Below, one piece after another: positions 6,764 to 9,231 of a stretch of DNA of 9,231 nt (the first letter of the stretch is position 1; every line of letters starts with the position of its first letter). The notes below the pieces were generated by a model that was not told the DNA's origin, searched no databases, and saw nothing but the letters and a program-made list of their open reading frames with translations. Source of the stretch: Ktedonobacter sp. 13_1_20CM_4_53_11 (GTDB taxonomy: Bacteria; Chloroflexota; Ktedonobacteria; Ktedonobacterales; Ktedonobacteraceae); the NCBI GenBank assembly GCA_001919995.1, contig MNIY01000192.1, positions 1-9,231 on the forward strand. The letters run 5' to 3'. The position numbers and the translations under genes were made by a program.

Positions 6764-6862
6764 CTAGATTTCGACTCGAATACTCATCAGAGGATAACGT
6801 ACTTTTTGTCTCTAGAGAATAATGTACCTTTTGTCTCTACTTAGATTTCTCAAGTTACTCAT
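6764..6862. repeat. Related outer repeats flanking the 25-bp tandem repeat
   Basis: The 24 bases at 6764-6787 and the 23 bases at 6840-6862 share, in the same order and orientation, CT, AGATTTC, TC and the end TACTCAT, with small gaps between. They sit directly outside the tandem repeat, so the overall order is outer-inner-inner-outer. The TACTCAT elements are 75 bases apart, three times the 25-base period. The similarity is imperfect and may be partly chance. Confidence 0.45.
6789..6838. repeat. Tandem direct repeat, 2 x 25 bp, upstream of hppA
   Basis: The unit at 6789-6813 and the unit at 6814-6838 are abutting and agree at 22 of 25 positions, differing only at unit positions 5, 10 and 15. 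Each unit begins AGAG and ends GTCTCT, so the junction forms the palindrome TCTCTAGAGA (6809-6818). TCAGAGGA at the left edge (6787-6794) recurs at 6740-6747. The repeat lies just upstream of the proximal hppA promoter, where activator or repressor sites would be expected. Confidence 0.85.
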
Positions 6863-6866
6863 GTAA

Positions 6867-6895
6867 TTGGCGGTCAACGCTGACACGCTTATATT
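6867..6895 (+). promoter_or_regulatory. Probable sigma-70-type hppA promoter
   Basis: TTGGCG (6867-6872) and TATATT (6890-6895) are separated by exactly 17 bases, matching the -35 consensus at four and the -10 consensus at five of six positions. Transcription would start near 6902, leaving about 24 bases of leader that includes the AAGGAGGG ribosome-binding site (6907-6914). The spacer contains the small inverted repeat GTCA-ACGC-TGAC (6873-6884). Confidence 0.5.
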
Positions 6896-6925
6896 ATTTC
6901 GTGCCTAAGGAGGGCGTTTTCTATC

Positions 6926-9187
6926 GTGGACAATAGACTTTATATCGTGGTTCCTATCGTTATAGGGATCCTCGCGGTGTTATTCGCGGCCTACCTGGCG
7001 AACTTTGTCCTGCGCAAAGATACTGGCACGCCAGCCATGCAGAAAGTAGCTGATGCTATTTTTAAGGGTGCAATGGCCTTCCTCAATCGACAGTATCGAA
7101 CAATTGCAGCTTTCGCTATTGTTGCCGCAGTCGTCGTTGCCTTAGTATTGTATCTGCTCGGTCAGGGAGACCAGGCAGCCAAGTTCAGTCTTGCCTGGCA
7201 TACAGCTATCGCCTTCTTGATCGGTGCGCTCTGCTCAGGTGCTGCAGGCTTTATCGGCATGTACGTCGCGGTAAAATCGAACAGCCGTACGGCCAGTGCC
7301 GCTACGCGCAGCCTTGGTGAGGCCTTGATGATCTCCCTGCGTGGTGGAGCGGTCTCAGGTTTCCTGGTGGTTTCTCTCTCTCTCTTGGGCGTCACGGGCG
7401 TCTTCTTGGCCTTTGGCGGCTTGACAAACCCGGCAGTAGCGCCTTCCCTCATCGTAGGCTTCGGCTTCGGTGCTAGCTTTGTGGCCCTCTTCGCGCAGCT
7501 TGGCGGTGGTATCTATACCAAGGCCGCTGATGTGGGCGCTGACCTGGTGGGTAAAGTTGAAGCCGGCATTCCTGAAGATGATCCGCGCAACCCCGCCGTC
7601 ATCGCCGACCTCGTCGGCGACAATGTCGGCGACTGCGCAGGTCGTGGTGCTGACCTCTTCGAGTCTACCGCCGCTGAAAACATCGGGGCAATGATCCTCG
7701 GCGTTGCGCTTTACGTGGCCACCAATAACATAGGCTGGATTCTCTTCCCACTCGTAGTACGCGCTTTCGGCTTGATTGCTTCCATGCTAGGTCTACTCTG
7801 GGTTCGTCCCTCGGTCGTCACCGAGCCAGATAAAGCCGCCGGGAAAGATCCAGGCGTAATCGCCATGCATCAACTCAATATCGGCTACTTCATAACCTGC
7901 GGTCTTTCGATTATCGGCGTGTTCATTGTCAGCTTTCTCTTGCTGAATGGGAATAACATCACGTCGACCAACGGCATACCACCCTGGGTCTGGTTCGGCC
8001 TGGCAGGTACCGTAGGTATTCTCCTGAGCGTCGCTTTCGTATACATCACGCAGTACTATACCGCTGGTACATGGCGTCCGGTACGTGAAATTGCCGCGGC
8101 AACCTTGACTGGCCCCGCTACAACCATCATCACCGGTGTCGCTGTCGGCTTCGAATGCGTTGCTCTGCCGGTATTGGCAATCAGCGTCGCCTTGTTCCTC
8201 TCGTTCTTCCTGGGTAGCCAGGTAAGCATTCACTCTACGAGCATTCCGCAGATCATCAACCCTGGTGGTATCTTTGGTACTGCTGTCGCCACCATGGGTA
8301 TGCTCATGAGTACCGCGTATATTCTCGCCATGGATACTTTCGGTCCCATTACCGACAATGCCGGTGGTATCACCGAGATGAGTGGACAGGCTGAGTCTGT
8401 GCGCGACATCACTGATGCACTGGACGGTGTAGGTAACACCACCAAGGCGCTGACAAAGGGCTACGGTATCGGCTCTGCTGCACTGGCAGCCTTCCTGCTC
8501 TTCAGCGCTTACCTTGATGTGCTCTACTCCTTCAAACATAACCCTGCGGTCTACGTTGTTGACCTATCCAATATCGCCGTCTTCATCGCGGCGCTGATTG
8601 GCATTACGCTTATCTTCTTCTTCAGCGCTCTGGCAATTCGCGCCGTTGGCGCCGCTGCCAAACGTATGATCGAAGAGGTTCGCCGCCAGTTCAGAGAGAA
8701 TCCTAAGATTATGGCGGAGGATCCCGCAGAGCGCGTAGAACCCGACTATGCCCGTTGCGTAGATATCAGTACCCGTGGCGCCCTGCGCGCTATGATCCTC
8801 CCTGGTATTGTTGCCGTATTGACGCCAATTGCCGTCGGTGTCATCCTTGGGCCCCAGGCTGAGGCTGGTACGCTGATGGTCGGTACCATGGGCGGTATCG
8901 TCCTCGCCCTTTTCCTGAACAATAGTGGTGGCGCGTGGGACAATGCGAAGAAATACGTTGAAGCTGGCTACCTGCGCGTTAACGAAGAAGGTGAGATGGT
9001 TGATCCCCTTGATCCTAAGGGTACTGTCCTGGGTAAGAAGAGTGAACCGCATAAGGCTAGCGTGGTTGGCGATACCGTCGGCGACCCCTTCAAGGATACC
9101 GCTGGTCCATCACTGCACGTCCTCATTAAGCTGCTTAGCACGATTACCCTGGTGTTGGCACCATTGTACGTGTTCTTGCACCCGTAA
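6926..9187 (+). CDS. hppA: Membrane-bound proton-translocating pyrophosphatase, K+-independent type
   Basis: This 753-residue integral membrane pump couples PPi hydrolysis to H+ export, storing PPi energy as a proton gradient. It is highly hydrophobic throughout, as expected for the ~16-helix family of 660-770 residues, with the first helix at about 6-28. The substrate-site signatures are all intact: [11 protein letters not shown] (202-212), [17 protein letters not shown] (231-247), [12 protein letters not shown] (470-481), [12 protein letters not shown] (665-676) and [14 protein letters not shown] (715-728). The sub-class determinants read GNTTKALTK: Lys507 and Thr510 occupy the positions that are Ala and Gly in K+-dependent enzymes, so this one should be K+-independent and H+-specific. 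The start is GTG, with AAGGAGGG (6907-6914) about 12 bases before it; no better in-frame start fits, because the first helix begins at once. It has its own promoter and follows the soluble pyrophosphatase in the same direction. Confidence 0.96.
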   Translation: MDNRLYIVVPIVIGILAVLFAAYLANFVLRKDTGTPAMQKVADAIFKGAMAFLNRQYRTIAAFAIVAAVVVALVLYLLGQGDQAAKFSLAWHTAIAFLIGALCSGAAGFIGMYVAVKSNSRTASAATRSLGEALMISLRGGAVSGFLVVSLSLLGVTGVFLAFGGLTNPAVAPSLIVGFGFGASFVALFAQLGGGIYTKAADVGADLVGKVEAGIPEDDPRNPAVIADLVGDNVGDCAGRGADLFESTAAENIGAMILGVALYVATNNIGWILFPLVVRAFGLIASMLGLLWVRPSVVTEPDKAAGKDPGVIAMHQLNIGYFITCGLSIIGVFIVSFLLLNGNNITSTNGIPPWVWFGLAGTVGILLSVAFVYITQYYTAGTWRPVREIAAATLTGPATTIITGVAVGFECVALPVLAISVALFLSFFLGSQVSIHSTSIPQIINPGGIFGTAVATMGMLMSTAYILAMDTFGPITDNAGGITEMSGQAESVRDITDALDGVGNTTKALTKGYGIGSAALAAFLLFSAYLDVLYSFKHNPAVYVVDLSNIAVFIAALIGITLIFFFSALAIRAVGAAAKRMIEEVRRQFRENPKIMAEDPAERVEPDYARCVDISTRGALRAMILPGIVAVLTPIAVGVILGPQAEAGTLMVGTMGGIVLALFLNNSGGAWDNAKKYVEAGYLRVNEEGEMVDPLDPKGTVLGKKSEPHKASVVGDTVGDPFKDTAGPSLHVLIKLLSTITLVLAPLYVFLHP

Positions 9188-9188
9188 T

Positions 9189-9206
9189 CTGTTCAACTGG
9201 TAACAG
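9189..9206 (+). terminator. Weak hairpin after hppA
   Basis: CTGTT (9189-9193) and AACAG (9202-9206) can form a 5-base stem around 8 bases, two bases past the hppA stop, followed by GCTTT. The stem is short and AT-rich and the T-run is only three, so this is a poor terminator candidate; the window ends 25 bases later. Confidence 0.2.
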
Positions 9207-9231
9207 GCTTTAGAAAGGCACGTAGCCCATT

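Noticed and set aside
7373..7384. (TC)6 dinucleotide tract inside hppA, possible phase-variation site
   Set aside because: It encodes an ordinary Val-Ser-Leu-Ser-Leu-Leu stretch of a membrane helix, and six repeats in an essential-looking metabolic gene are not enough to suggest switching.
7793..8539. A 248-codon open frame antisense to hppA, and a 162-codon one at 8564-9052
   Set aside because: Both lie opposite strongly conserved hppA coding sequence, and their translations are rich in Asp, Glu, Arg, His and Gly as expected from reversed codons of a hydrophobic membrane protein. No recognisable domain or ribosome-binding site was seen.

Overview
The window looks like bacterial chromosomal DNA of moderate GC, roughly 50-55% by eye. 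It carries six complete protein genes, one probable gene remnant and no RNA gene, insertion sequence or CRISPR array. The gene families, especially a PKD-bearing M28 peptidase, a two-cysteine OsmC protein and a CBS/DRTGG pyrophosphatase beside a proton pyrophosphatase, would fit a Chloroflexota soil bacterium of the Ktedonobacteria type. That placement is an impression from protein style, not a proven assignment.

Layout. Positions 56-1798 (+) encode a secreted, C-terminally membrane-anchored M28-type zinc peptidase with a PKD domain. Positions 1853-2356 (+) encode an OsmC-family peroxide-detoxifying protein, and 2508-3371 (+) a YghA-like short-chain dehydrogenase. These three genes run the same way with short gaps. 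An intergenic block of overlapping inverted repeats (3382-3470) separates them from a convergent alpha/beta hydrolase of the dienelactone-hydrolase type (3519-4463, -). A 345-base non-coding divergent stretch follows. Next comes a short ORF (4809-5030, +) whose first ~58 residues look like the N-terminus of an acetamidase/formamidase and which then stops. It overlaps the start of a family II inorganic pyrophosphatase with CBS-DRTGG-CBS regulatory insert (4999-6651, +). After a 274-base intergenic region with a striking tandem repeat and a good promoter comes a membrane proton-pumping pyrophosphatase, hppA (6926-9187, +).

How it fits together. The right half is a pyrophosphate module. One soluble enzyme, predicted to be controlled by adenine nucleotides, destroys PPi as heat. 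One membrane enzyme of the K+-independent class turns PPi into a proton gradient. The left half holds stress or detoxification enzymes (OsmC, SDR) and an extracytoplasmic peptidase with no obvious link to the PPi module.

Most worth a second look: the repeat-rich hppA upstream region; the apparent capture of a degraded acetamidase leader by the soluble pyrophosphatase; the pairing of two PPases with opposite energetic outcomes; and an aspartate where the M28 family normally has its last zinc-binding histidine. I did not see a clearly new multi-gene system here.
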